64,000 bases of DNA from Malus domestica (GCF_042453785.1 NC_091674.1:28283501-28347500); one strand, 5' to 3'; shown: positions 22,890-35,974, counted from the first letter of the stretch. The notes: generated by a model from the sequence alone, not told the origin. Numbers and translations are program-made.

Positions 22890-23716
22890 ATCTACCCACC
22901 TTAAAGAAATTTCGTCCTCGAAATTTACACAATCTTTACAATCCATCAATATCCATGAAACAGCCCGAAACACATCTCTCTCATTCGATTCTCTGATTTT
23001 CAAGTAGTTTCTTCCACTGAAAGATTCCTCCATAAATTTTCACCAAACTCATAGTCTTATTTCTCAGTACATCATCTTTCTAATACAAGATAGGCACTGG
23101 CTCATCATCATACGTCAAATCCAGATTGACTTCCAAAGGTTGAGGAGGTATCACTCGTGAAGGATATGAGGTTTAATGTCGAAGTATCGAAACATAAAAC
23201 ATATCGTGCCCTTTCGTTGACTCTGGAGGCAACTCAGCCTGAACGTAACTTCACTGACTCGTTCGATGATCACATATGGTCTGATGTATCTAGGACTTGC
23301 TTGCTTTTCTTTTTAAAACGAATCATACTTTTCCAAGGTGATAATTACTTGAATATTCCAAATAGTCTCATCTACTAACTCAGGGCCTCGAATACTAACC
23401 GTCCCCAATTCTAATAATTTCGAAACACAAGACATAGCTTTCCACGGCCTTATGGCGTTACTCTAGGGAACAAACTGAAGGGACCAACATACCCAAGAAG
23501 TTTATCAGATCCCAAATCTCTTTTTCCATCAAACAAATAAATAACTGTTGCGCTTGTCTGGAAAGGTTGATGTTCTCATACTGAAGTAACATACGCTGAC
23601 GTCACCAGTCGATCAATTATTATTCAAATTCCAACCTAACTATTTGGTATACGAGGAAGCTTGTCCATGAAATCCATAGTAATATTCTCTCATTTCCGCC
23701 GTGGAATGGGAAATGA

Positions 23717-24217
23717 CTACATTATTCCAAAAGACTTATTTCTTTCTGCTTTAACCTGATGACTGATGATACGCTTACTAACATACTTCGCCATTTCTCT
23801 TTTCATACTCGGTAAATAGTAAAATGTTCGAATGATAAGATACGTTTTAATACCTTCATGACGCCTTGCATAAGCTGCACCGTACGCTTCGTCCATAACT
23901 GGTTTCTTTAATTCCATAACATTAGGTATAAACACCTTGTTCTCTTGCATAAGCTTGCCATCTGATTCTCTAACTCTAAGGTCTTTCTTTTTCCCGTTAT
24001 TCCTTGCATTAAATAAATTCTTGAATTTCTTCGTCAAACGCTTGAGTCTCGAGTACGATCTACCAAATGGGTCCAACTTGGAAATTAGCAAGGCTTCTTC
24101 TCGATTTTCGATACCCAACTTTACTCCAGTAGATTTCAAATCCACAAGAAGATGAACATAGCAAGCGTACCAAGCATTAATTCTCACTGGGGTCTTCCTA
24201 CTAAATGCATCAGCCAC
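23717..24217 (-). pseudogene. Gypsy integrase N-terminal (zinc-binding) fragment
   Basis: Open for 166 codons. MADAFSRK is the usual junction after RNase H, and ARRHEGIKTYLIIRTFYYLP with MKREMAKYVSKR is the H2C2-type segment, in which the later cysteine positions are damaged. The frame is lost after FGIM, and integrase core words continue in other frames to the left. Confidence 0.8.
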
Positions 24218-24621
24218 AATATTAGCTCGACCACCCTAGTCGCACAATCATAATCACTAAGCAACTCAATCCACCTTTGTTGCCTAAGATTAATATCTCT
24301 CCGCGTAAACATATATTGGAGACTCTTAGGATTCATTAAAATCTTGCATTTCTCACCAATAATATAATGTCTCCATAACTTCAAAGTAAGAATGATAGCC
24401 GCCAATTCCAATTCACAAGTAGGGTAATTCGTCTCATGAGATCTCAATGGCCATAAAGCATAAACAATCATCCTACCATGTTGCATCAACACGCATCCAA
24501 GAACATTCAACGTAGCATCACTATAAACCTTATAATTACCGCTATAATCTGGAAGCGTTAAAACAGGCGTGAAGTGAGATAATACTTCAGCTGCTGAAAC
24601 CTTGCTCACAATTTCATCCAC
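24184..24621 (-). pseudogene. Gypsy RNase H fragment
   Basis: A 145-codon frame with PDYSGNYKVYSDATLNVLGC (normally DAS), VLMQHGRMIVYALWPLRSHE, YPTCELELAAIILTLKLWRH and LNLRQQRW-type words typical of the gypsy RT-RNase H fusion. It overlaps the integrase fragment in another frame, which confirms a frame shift. Confidence 0.85.
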
Positions 24622-25990
24622 TCAAACCTAACCTTTTTTTCTCATCAATCTCGCCAAAAGCCAAGCATTGATTAAAATCTTGGACGAACTATCGATAATA
24701 TCCTGCTAATCCGAGAAAACTCTGAACCTCAGTCACGGTTCGCAATTGTTCCAAATTCTCAATCGTTGCTACTCTTTTAAGAATCCACTTGAATACCTTA
24801 AGTAGATATAATTAATTTATCCAACATTAGCATTTGTTAAACTTAGCATACATCAACATTCCCTCAATCTTTGCAACACCAATTTAAAATATCTAGCATG
24901 CTCCGTTCTATTCTTATGAATCTCGTCAATGGCAAACAATAACAACCCGGTCTAGATATCACTGGAATACTTCCTTCAGCAAACTCATAAAAATAGTAGG
25001 TGCATTCGTCACTCCGAATGGCATCCCAACTTGAAATGACCATAACGAGTCCTGGATTCAGTCTTATGAACATCCTCACTGCTAATCTTCAACTAATATT
25101 ATTCAGACCTCTAGTCAATCTCATAAAGTACCCAGGCGCCTTAGAGCTGATCAAATAATCATCAATACACAACAATGGATAACGGCTCTCAATCGTTATC
25201 CGATTCAATTACCTAATATCAATGCCTAGCCTTAATGTCCACTTTCTTCCTCACAAATAAACCGGAGCTTTTCCAATATGATGAATTAAGTTGAATGGAA
25301 CTTTTAACTCAACTTGAACCAATCTCTAACATAAGATTTGCACCTAGAGACAATTCAATAGTGAAACCCACATCTCTGCCTGGCGGCAATCTAGGTAAGT
25401 CATCTGGGAATACACCAGGAAAATGTCTAACCATCTTTACATCTTCCATACTATTAGGATCAACATCATTTAGCACCATATGAACTAAATATCTTAGCAG
25501 CCTTTTGATAACAATCTTCTTTGCTCTCTCAACAGGAATAATGGCATGACTCACTCCACTTTGCTTACCCCCAAGAGTAATCTCTAGTCATCTAGGTCGA
25601 CAAAAATTAACTGATTCTCCATAGCAATCTAGCTTGGCACATTTATACTGCACCCACTTGTGCCAAAAAATCACCTCAAAATCCATAATATCCAACGGAA
25701 TAAAATTCACTGACATGACATTTTTCACCATCACTGGACACCCTGAATAAACCAAATCAACATAAAGTGCCTTACTTGTTTACTTACTTAACGAATCCAA
25801 CAAATAAGTTATAAATATTACGGTCTGCAGCCCGCAATACAAATAACTCACTGTTGTCTCGATAAGTAAGTAACAATTCCTGAAGGGTGTAATATTATCA
25901 TCTTGTTCTTCCTTAGAAATACATAAATACGCCTCAATCGTGCTCCAACATTACTTTCTTTGGCAACATCGACCATAATAAGAAATATAT

Positions 25991-26091
25991 CAGCCGGAGT
26001 TAGCTAGAATGACATGTACGGCTGAGTCTACAACTCGACCATCCATGCTAGCACATAAGTCGGAGTCACATATAGTGACCTGTACGACTTA
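25991..26091 (-). repeat. Two LTR-type hairpins in the gypsy interior
   Basis: CAGCCG (25991-25996) pairs with CGGCTG (26019-26024). TAAGTCG (26056-26062) pairs with CGACTTA (26085-26091), with inner stem GTCAC/GTGAC. The skeleton is that of the LTR array (CGGA... and ...TGTACG), but the stem sequences are new. Confidence 0.75.
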
Positions 26092-26836
26092 CTCGTCAAT
26101 TTTTCCAAGTGATATGTTAAGGAAGACTGTTGGGTAACAACTGATTCCAGGGACAATTCATACCTCTATGTCCCATCCGTCCACATGAACACATTCACTG
26201 ATTCCCACACTCTCCAAAGTGTCTAATATTATACCTATGGCACAAAGGTACATTTCCCTTACTCGAGTCACCTTGTCTTTAAGATCTGGGATCACCCGTA
26301 AATTTATCACTTCGCCTCGAACCAGTGGCACTAAAACCTCAGCTGGGAAAATTAGCTCTAATTTCACTTCCTTTGAAGCTCTGAGTCCTTCGACGTCCTT
26401 GATATGACGAATCTTTAACTTTATCGTCTTATTCTTATTCTCATTCCTTTCTTATTCCTCTTTACTCTCGCCGATCATATTCTCAAAGTCCTCAAAGCCC
26501 AACAACATCTCGTAAACTCCTGGTAAAAAGTACAATGGATTGTGGTCGTCAAAGAACGCCAATTCTTCTTATTATCCAGCCAAAAACGACAGAACACCTT
26601 GACCGGATTAGCAACAACATCTGAATGGAAACAAGGCAAGTCTGTATTCAAATTTAACTTATATCCAGTTTCAAAAGTTCCTTTAGATAATAGACTGAAT
26701 CATAGTGACAATAATTTCCCCAAAACTACTATATCAGGGAAATTAGGCTTATTCGAACTACGTGGCTCGCTACGAGGCGGTATAGTTCTGACAGAAGACA
26801 CTAGGAAATTCTCAAGATGTCCAGAATTGCAACCTA

Positions 26837-26850
26837 GGCTCTGATACCAA
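26837..26850 (-). other. Primer-binding site of the gypsy element
   Basis: On the minus strand the sequence one base inside the right LTR reads TTGGTATCAGAGC, complementary to the 3' end of plant initiator methionine tRNA. It fixes the right LTR as the 5' LTR and the element as minus-strand. Confidence 0.9.
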
Positions 26851-26851
26851 C

Positions 26852-29473
26852 TGACACACCCCGTCCCGAAGGAGGGCGTGCTGGCCGTCACGTGAGAGTG
26901 ACGTAACCATTTACACAGTTCGGAAGCTTTAAAGAATACAATTACTAAGATAACACACCCGAGGGTGAGTCATACTTTTGTGAATTCTGTTAGAACACCG
27001 TTGGATTCCTCGTGGCCACCAAAGCTCTGCCATCTAGGACCTGGAGGGGCGCAAAACAAAATTGAGTGGGTCAGTAAAACAAAGTTTTTCGAAAACATTT
27101 CATTTAAAACATTTCTAACCCCTCACCGTAAAACCTGTATACTTTCCCAGAAAAAAAAAATATATATATAAAACCATATGAAATCTCAAAACTTAAATCC
27201 CAAATCTTTAACATTTTTCAAGAAAAATATGCCATGCCATAAATCAAAATATAAATCAGGTGAAATAAGGAATCAATCGGAGACCCTGCAGTTGGTCCTA
27301 TACGATTAATTCAATAGCTCAATATCCCACTAAGCCGGAGTCACCACAGTGACCTATACGGCCCTACTCTGCACATCACTCGGAACTACGTAAGGTAGTC
27401 TATACGATGAAAGGTGTAAAAATACGCTCTAGTGCTTCTCTCATCAATCATCAGCGCGCATAACTAAGGTCACCCACTAGTCGGAATCACGCCTAGTGAT
27501 CTGTACGACTAGCATGTCGGAACCCTCACATGGTCTGTACGACATCCACCTACTTGGATCCAAGGCGAGCGTGCGGTGTGGTGAATAATATAAGCACTAA
27601 CACCTAGGGTGCAAGTTATGAGCTCAAAACATCTCAACAACAAACAATTCAATGAATAAATGAACTCACCTGACTTACCTGTGCCTCCACAGCACCATGC
27701 AACATGTATGCATCATATATCAATTCATTCTTTTCATAAACTTCTATGCTTGGCATTTCAATTCATACTTTTCATAAACTTCTATGCATGGCATTTAAAA
27801 ACATTTTCTCATATAAATGCATTTCTGGGAAAACAATAGTATATAGGTAATACGAAAACAAAACTGCCCACTCACCTGGAGTTCGCCCAACAACTTCCTA
27901 GCACCGTACATCAAGGCGTCATGAAGATTAGCGCCTAGAACAATAATTAAATCCAACCTCAGAAATCATGCCGATAGAATACATAACTTATATAAGACAC
28001 GTCTCTACGTAGTTCGATCCGGATGATCTGCAACTCAGATTTCAAATCCGTAACTTCCAGAGGTCCACAATATACCTCTAGGACAACATCCTAAAATTTC
28101 ATTACCATCCAACGGTCGGATCTCCGTCAATTTCCAAAACTAAGTGACGGTTAACATTCTATTTTATGAACTTACAACTTCAATTCCGGAAGATCCGTAA
28201 ATTGGATTCCCAATCCGTAAGTTCCTATAATCCTCAAATATTACGTATTACAACGTATCAAAGTTTGATGACGATCCAACGGTCGGATCGTCAATTCACA
28301 TTTTCACCTAACCATGAATCGTAACCAACTTAGGTTCAATTATTCAATTTACGTCCATCAATTATCAAAACTGAACCTAGAACCTTAATCACATGCTAAT
28401 AATGACATTGGCGGGCCATTGGCCACGCACCGCCGCGCGGGCCGCCGCGGGTGGCGGTTGGCCGCCCCCGGCTCGCCGGAAAATTCAACTATTTCCAAAA
28501 ATTACCAAAATTTGCAGATTTGAAGATCTCAATGAGTAGAACAACTTTCATACCTGTGGACAAGGCCAATTGGGCCTGGAAGTGCTTCAATTTCACCAAA
28601 ACCGTGAAGAACCCTAGAATTTGGTGTTTCCAATTCGACCTTCAAACTTGTTCCAACGCCTCTACTACCTCTTGGGCTTTGTTCTAGGTCCTAAAGGAAT
28701 GCTAATGATGTTAGTAATTGAAAGAAAACATTTCAAAATTTCAAGAATTTAAACAAAAGGGTCGCGGCACCCGTGTGGGTGTTCTTCGCGAAATCACAAC
28801 GAAATTCAATGATTCTTGGGGTGAAACATAAAGAGGGAAGGCCTAGATGTTGATTGGGAGTGGTACCTTGATCCAATTCGTTGGAAAATTGGACGAAACG
28901 GCGAAAACCCGCCGATTTGGAAGCTTGGGTCGCGCGGGTCAAAGGTGACCCATTCCTCCTGTTCCCCCGTGCACCACTCTCCCTCCTTTCCCCCCTTTCC
29001 TTCCCCTGGTTGATCAGTTTCTTCCTCTCTCTTCTTCTGATTCGCTCGCATCTTCTTCTTCTCCGATTGGGCATTTCTGCTCAGTCTCTTCTTCTTTTCT
29101 GTTTTCTGTTTCTTCTTCTCATACACATACACACACCAAAAACCTTTCCCTCATCCCAGCCATCCATTTCATTCATCATTAAATCTGGGCCGTCCATTTT
29201 CATAAAAGAATTTCTATATTTTACTAAAATTATAATTCCTTAAAATCCCAACTTCAAACTTTAATAACTTCTTCGATATAACTCCAAATCACGAACCGTC
29301 TGCGCCCATGCGTCCGTAACGACGAGTACTACCAGGATATGCCAAGGAAACAAATCTTAGATGGCACGACATGGTGATTAACCTCGAATAATGCACGTAC
29401 CTTCAAAGGGCATTTTTGTAAAATCCTTTATCAAAACTTTAAAAATTCTTAAAATTAGGGACGGGCTGTCACA
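26852..29473 (-). mobile_element. 5' LTR of the Ty3/gypsy element (2,622 bp)
   Basis: Full-length partner of 20,268-22,889, differing by about three substitutions. It drives transcription leftwards. It contains the same five-unit hairpin array at 27,275-27,545 and the same C/T-rich block near 28,960-29,130. It is followed by the TSD TCCTC at 29474-29478. Confidence 0.95.
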
Positions 29474-29478
29474 TCCTC

Positions 29479-29840
29479 TTTCCCTCTTTCTCATGATCCT
29501 CTTCTCTCTTTTTCAATTTTCCCCTGAGATTTTTCTTGGTTTCCTTGAGCTTTGTCTCAAATTTTCCTGTGAGTTTGTCTCACTTTTGGGCTTCATGTCC
29601 CTCCTCTCCACCCCTCATTTTCCTTTGGATGTTCTTTTCCAAATCCAAAACACCATCTCCCCTCACTTTTCCCCTCTGCCTCCCTTCCCCATAAACCATC
29701 CCCACCTCAGCCTTTGCTCTGATCTGCAAACTTCGCGCCGAATATGATTGCTAGATTTATTTCCCTCCCTCATTATCCCCCCTCAAATGGCTTGCTGGAT
29801 TTCCATCGAGGCCAATTGTACAGCGACTTCGGCCAAAGTG
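29479..29840. other. C/T-rich sequence between gypsy and copia insertions
   Basis: Removing both elements by their TSDs joins about 20,150-20,267, 29,479-29,845 and 34,758-35,200 into one older sequence. It is pyrimidine-rich here and ends near 35,190 in TTCAGACAAAAAAA, which resembles a LINE 3' end. The identity is uncertain. Confidence 0.35.
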
Positions 29841-29845
29841 AGGGT

Positions 29846-30229
29846 TATCATAAACTAAACCAAAAACCAATCAAGCAATAAACAAAACACAACGATTTCA
29901 GAGTTCTTCCAATATAGGAGTACCTCTCTAACAACAGAAGCTTTATTGATTACCAATAAATACAAGAGAACTCATAAACACAAAGTGTTCTCAAGTATAC
30001 AAACTTATGTCTCTCACAACTTTCACACACACAAAACTATATCCTACATCCATCTATTTATACTAACAGATGTCCTAGGTTTACACAAAGTTCCTAGAAT
30101 ATAGGAAACTAAATCCTATACTAAAACAAAATCCTAAACCAACAAGGAAACACAAATCCAAATATCTTGCGTCCAAGATATCCTATTCCTTTTTAGTTTA
30201 GGCATGTTGATTTAATGCCAAATCCAAAA
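29846..30229 (-). mobile_element. 3' LTR of a degenerate copia element
   Basis: About 384 bp, clearly homologous to 34,367-34,752 but with many substitutions and small indels, so older than the gypsy. The element TSD AGGGT is at 29841-29845 and 34753-34757. The terminal TGTT is eroded on this copy. Confidence 0.88.
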
Positions 30230-33200
30230 ATATCCACCTTGGCATGAAATCCATAACGAGGCATCCAACAACTTCCGTTGCTCCACCATATCGCAAAATC
30301 AAACTTGCTTCAATTGCACCAAATCTAAGCAGTGCTCGAACTTAGCTGCATTAACCATGTTTGTCAAAATATCAGCTGGATTATCTTTTGTAGCAACCCT
30401 TTTTAGATGAATCTCACCTTCAGCTACCACTTATTTCACAAAATGATATCGTACATTAATGTGCTTAGTCCTAGCATGATGTACCTGATATCTGGCCAAA
30501 TTAATGGCACTTTGGCTGTCACAATATACATACAACTTGTGTTGTTCAACACCTAAATCTCCTAACCCCTAGAGTCCACATTGCTTATTTGATAGCTTCA
30601 GCGATTGCCATGTATTCTGCTTCTGTGGGTGATAGTGCCACCATTGGTTGTAATATTGATATCCAGCATATATGACCCTTTGCCATTGTAAACACATACC
30701 TAGTCGTCGATCTTTTCTTGTCTAAGTCTCAACAAAGTTTGAGTCCACATATCCAACTAAGAACTTATCAATTCATTCATCACATCTTTCAAAACTAATA
30801 CATTTGTCCCTCGTTTCATGTAAATACCTTAGTATCCACTTAGCAACATTCCAATGCTTTCTTCTAGGATTATGCATGAACCTACTAACAATTCCAGCTG
30901 TGTGTGCTAAATCAGGACAAGTACACACCATAGCATACATTAATCCTCCAACCAAATTAGCATATGGAATACCATCCATCTTCATCTTTTCTTCATCAAT
31001 TATGGGACATTGTTGATTGCTCAACTTGAAGTGAGCACCTAATGGAATTCCTACAGGCTTAATGTCTTTTGTTACTCTAAACTTTTGTAAAAACTTATCA
31101 AGATATTGCTTCTGAGACAAACACACCAAACCTTTTTGTCTATCCCTTGTGATCTCCATTCCTAATATTTTCTTGGCTTCATCGAGATCCTTCATTTCAC
31201 ACTCCCTTGTCATTTGCTCCTTTAACTTTTCTATCGCTGAAATATTGCTTGAGGCTATGAACATGTCATCCACATAGATTATCAAGTACACGAATGAACC
31301 ATCTTTCAACTTCTTGTGATAAACACAATGATCATAGTGACTTATTGTATAGTCTTGACCCTTCATAAACTTGTCAAATCTTAAATACCACTGCCTGTGC
31401 GACTGCTTCAAACCATAAAGAGATTTTCTAAGCTTACAAACCAATATTTCTTTGCCCTTCACTTGATACCCCTCAGACTGTCTCATATAAATCTCTTCAT
31501 CTAAATTACCATGAAGGAATTTAGTCTTCACGTCTAGTTGTACCAATTCAAGGTTGAATTGTGCAACTAAGGCAAGCAATATTTGAATGGAGGAGTGCTT
31601 AACCACAGAAGAAAAAAATCTCATTGTAATCTATTCTATCATTTTGAGCATATCCTTTAGCCACTAGCCTAGCTTTAAATCTTACCAAGATCTTGTCATC
31701 CTTTTTCTTTGCATAAACCCATTTGCAGCCAATTGTTTTCATTCCACTAGACAGCTCTATCAATTCCTAAGTCTTATTCTTGTGAAGGGAGAACATTTCA
31801 TCATCCATTGCATCATACCATTTACTCTATTCTTCACTATTTACTGCTTCTTCAAAATTAGTGGGAATTTCAGCCTTAATTACTGGCAATGCATATACCA
31901 TGCAGGCTATGCAATCTTTATATCTCGCAGGTAGGGATATGTCTCTTTTTCCCTTCTTTTTGGCTATGCAATCATCTTGTATCTTTAGTTCTTCTGATGG
32001 TGTTTCTTCTTTGTGATCACTATTTTCATGTTCAAGTTGATCACCTTGTCTTTCTTCTTCCACAACTTCCTTACTTGGCTGTGAATTCACAACTACTTGT
32101 TCCCCAAGCTCCACCATCTGAATATCTTCCTTCAATTTCATGTGACTTTCATCAAATGTCACATCTTTACTTACTATAATCTTGTTCAACTCAGGACACC
32201 AAAGTCTAAAGCCTTTCACACCACTATTGAATCCCACAAAGACAGCTTTCTTGGCTTGTGGATCAAGTTTTTTTTCCTTCACATGAAAGTAGGCATTGCA
32301 TCCAAACACTCATAGCTTATCATAGTCCTGAGCTGGTTTTCCAAACCATACTTCAATGGGTGTTCTACTCTTCAATGTTGTTGATGGTAGTTGATTAAGC
32401 ACATGATATGCATTGCTCAAAGCTTTTTCCCAACATCTCTTTGGTAGCTTAGCTTGAGATAGCATGCAATGAACTTTCTCGAGTAAGGTCCTATTTAGTC
32501 TTTCTACAATCCCATTCTGCTGTGGAGTATATCTAACACTGAAATGCCGAGTAATCCCTTCTTTTTACACACTTTGAAGAAATGATCAGAGGTATATTCC
32601 CCTCCATTGTCACTTCTCAGTATCTTAATTTTCTTTCCAGTCTTGTTCTCCACCATGTTCTTTCATTCCAAGAAGATGTCAAGAACCTCGTCATTTCGAC
32701 TCATCATATATATCCATGATCTGCAAGAGTAGTCATTAATAAAATACACAAACCATCTTTTTCCACCTAAAGGAGCATTTTTTGTAGGCCCCCAAACATT
32801 AGAGTGAACATAGCCCAAAATCCCTTTTGTTTGATTAACAGCTGAGCCAAATTTCACCTTTGTTTGTTTACCAATAACGCAGTGCTCACAGAACTTTATC
32901 TTTCCAATTTCTGCTCCTTTTAAACACCCTTGCTTGATCAATCCTTGCAATGTTTTTTCTCCTACATGTCCGAACCTCATGTGTCATAATGCAAACAAGT
33001 CACTTTTATCACTTTGCACTTCATCAGCTACTGTAACCACTCCATTTTCCAAAGTCTTTCCTTGTAGCATATAAAGCAAGCCATTCCGAGGCCCTTTCAT
33101 TATGACAAGTGCTCATTTAGAAACTTTGGGCACGTTGTTATCGGAGTAAAACCTGTAGCCTTATGACAAAGTGCTTAGTGAGATCAAATTTTCTTTAGAT

Positions 33201-34366
33201 TTAGGACGTACCTTATACCATGCAATTCTCGAATCACACCATCATGATGCTTGATCCTGATGCTTTCAATTCCTTGAGTTGTACATGGGTTATCATCTCC
33301 CATATACACAATTCCATTCATAATTTTGAAGCTTGAAAACTAATGCCTTTGAAAAGTCATGTGATGAGTACAACCTGTGTCGAGAACCCACTATTTCATA
33401 TAATCCACATTGCTCGATGCAGTTAGGGCATAAACAAATTCCTCATCCTCGACTTCAACCATATTTGCTTCTGAGTCATCCTTCTTCTTTCAAGTCTTTT
33501 ATTTGATTTTAGGGCATTACTTCTTCTAGTGTCATTTTTCATGACAAAAAGCACACTCATCTTTGTCCAAGAACTTCCTATTCTTTGAGACTCATATAGT
33601 ACGAAACCTACTATTTTTCATGTACGAACCTTTCTTTTCTTTCGATCTCCCTCTCACTGTCAAAGCTTCAGAGTTATTCCTTTCTTGCCTGTCGAGGTGT
33701 CTCACCTCATGATTCATAAGAGCAATTGAGATTTCATCATACTTAATTGTCTCCCTGCCATAAATCCAAGTAGTCACGAAAGGCTCATAAGATTCAGGTA
33801 ATGAGTTCCTCTGGATCAAGACCTTGTCTTCATCTATGATTATCTTTTCAAGATTTGCCAATTCAGCTAGAAGCTTGTTAAACTCTTCTAGATGGCCAAT
33901 CATCTTCGTGCCCTCTTTGTACTGGAACTTATACAACTTTCTCTTGAGATGCAGTCGATTCTCTGCACTTTTCTTCATATATTTATCTCAAATGCAGCCC
34001 ACAATTCTTTTGCAGAAGTTATGTTCATCACAGCATATTCTGTTGCTTTCCCAAGCATAGTTGAATTGTAGAACATGCATGAGCATTCAATCTTTTCCAT
34101 TCTTCTTTTTTCATCGAAAACAACTTGTCTCCTAACACAACAACCAAACCTTGTTGTATCAAGACATCTCGAACCTCACACTACCACATAGCAAAGTTGT
34201 TCGTTCCATCAAATTTCTCAATTTCAAAGCTAGCACTCTGAACCGTCGTCTTGGATCCACTAGTGCCAGACTTTTCTTCAACATAATCATTACTGGTGGA
34301 ATCACCAGTCTTCATCATTGCTTGATAGTCACAACCCACGTAAGAACCTAAGCTTTTGATACCACT
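30230..34366 (-). pseudogene. Degenerate Ty1/copia gag-pol
   Basis: On the minus strand, domains appear in copia order: the gag start near 34,320-34,181 (FEIEKFDGTNNFAMW), a UBN2-type gag part at 33,978-33,592, the pre-integrase and integrase start at 32,980-32,663 (GHVGEKTL, CEHCVIGKQ, SNVWGP), the integrase end at 32,309-31,827 (FGCNAYFHV, FVGFNSGVKGFRLW), and RT plus the start of RNase H at 31,624-30,773. Stops and frame shifts fall between blocks. A primer site (TGGTATCAAAAGC on the minus strand) sits at about 34,353-34,365. It is not functional. Confidence 0.9.
30773..31624 (-). pseudogene. Copia reverse transcriptase fragment
   Basis: A 283-codon open segment with LVQLDVKTKFLHGNLDEEIY, CKLRKSLYGLKQ, the catalytic YVDDMFIAS and GGLMYAMVCTCPDLA. 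The RT core is uninterrupted, but it lacks its N-terminal part and the remainder of RNase H in the same frame. Confidence 0.9.
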
Positions 34367-34752
34367 TGTTATAAAGTAAACAAAAAACCAATCAAGCAAT
34401 AAACAAAACACAACGACTTCAGAGTTCTTCCAATATATGAGTACCTCTCTAACAACGGAAGCTTTATTGATTACCAACAAATACAAGAGAACTCACAAAC
34501 GCAAAGTGTTCTCAAGTATACAAACTTATGCCTATCACAACTTTCACACACAAAACTCTATCCCACATCCATCTATTTATACTAATAGATGTCCTAGGTT
34601 TACACAAAGTCCCTAGAATATAGGAAACCAAATCGATCCTATACTAAAACCAAATCTCAAACCAACTAGGAAACACAAATCCAAATATCTTTCGTCCAAG
34701 ATATCCTAATCCTTTTTAGTTTAGGCATGTTGATTTAATGCCAAATCCAACA
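34367..34752 (-). mobile_element. 5' LTR of the degenerate copia element
   Basis: 386 bp, TGTTGGATTTGG...TTATAACA on the minus strand, adjacent to the primer site. A TATA-like TATAAATAG is readable on the minus strand near 34,572-34,584. Confidence 0.9.
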
Positions 34753-34757
34753 AGGGT

Positions 34758-35974
34758 AATTTTACCTACCTCCTTAGCCTCACCTTCTACTCATGTGTTA
34801 CTGTGTTTGTATATATTTGCAGGGATTAGTGAATGAAATTTGGATATGGTGACTATCTTTTGGTTCTGCATCTTTGGTGAAGAAATCTGGATGTGGTGTG
34901 CTTCTTGTTGCGGGTTTAGTACTTTTGTGTTGTGATGTCTTGTTTGTTTTCACCACTTGTTTGTTTTCTCTAGTGTTGCTGCTTCAGTAGATGTTGGCAA
35001 GACTTTCTTGACGGTGATGACGGCGGACATTGCTTTCTGCGGTCGGAAATTAGAGATTTGAGTTTTCGTTATAGTTTATTTAATTGGACTGATCCTTTGT
35101 GTATCTGATCCCCCAATGTATTTGGATTATTTTACCTTCCTTTGTGTTGACTTGTAACATTTTATCGGATTAATTAATTTATATTTTCAGACAAAAAAAT
35201 GATTTACCATCTATAACTTTTTGACTGAACCGCAACCACTGTATCTATGATATTAAATAATAAAATGATGTTGTAGGTGTAGCTAGCTAGCTGCATTTTC
35301 ACTTTCTTCCGAGCTGCTCTGATTGAGGGTACTGGTACTCCGTACCAATGCTTAATTTGCAGGGGACTTTAAGTTCGTATTAAATATATATCGATTCCCA
35401 GAATTAATCAGTCGCTACGCAATGTTTATGAGGCTAACAAATGCATTGAAGAATGGAAATAATGACTTGCGTGCACAATTGTAGGCATGTATGTTTCCGT
35501 AAGTCTTTCTGACTTTTAAAAATGGTGAATAATCATGATTTAACACCAATTGTTCTCTTTAAAAAAAAAAAAAAATCTGGCCAACCCTATCAACTATTTC
35601 CAATTATCTGGGTGTGTATGGTTGAACTTAAAGGCCATCATTAATCCAGTGAAAGTTTATGGTGTATGGTAAAGAAAATCTAAGATCATATCGACAGGCC
35701 TATTGTTGTATATAGATGGCAACTAACAACTGGCTACTGGCCTACGTACGCAGACACCCACGACATTTGTTTAGGGTTTGGGCAGCCACGTACCATACAA
35801 GTGTTTTTTTTATGTGATGCATGCATGTATGGTTTTGTGTATATATATTTAGGGTTTAGGCAACTGGTAGCAATCGTAATCTGAATGGTTGAATTTTTGT
35901 TAGAGACTTGGGTATGATAAAGTTGGCTAATGCAATAGTTGCTTCACTTTCTGCGTCCAAGTTATTATTTTTAG
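34758..35974. other. Intergenic stretch with a possible LINE-like tail
   Basis: Bases 34,758-35,200 continue the pre-insertion sequence described at 29,479. The rest is AT-rich; an A14 tract is at about 35,562-35,576. No gene is supported. Confidence 0.35.

Larger units (their letters stand above)
22890..26851 (-). pseudogene. Degenerate internal region of the Ty3/gypsy element
   Basis: Only 3,962 bp lie between the LTRs. On the minus strand the domain order is normal for gypsy: primer site, possible gag, the pre-RT segment at 25,554-25,309 (HFPGVFPDDLPRLPPGR), a YxDD-like box reading CIDDYLI near 25,180-25,150, RNase H at 24,621-24,184, the integrase zinc-binding part at 24,217-23,717, and an integrase core start (ITMDFMDKLPR, IIIDRL) near 23,690-23,600. 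Many stops and frame shifts separate them; nothing can be translated through. It cannot encode its own proteins, although its LTRs are almost identical. Confidence 0.9.
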
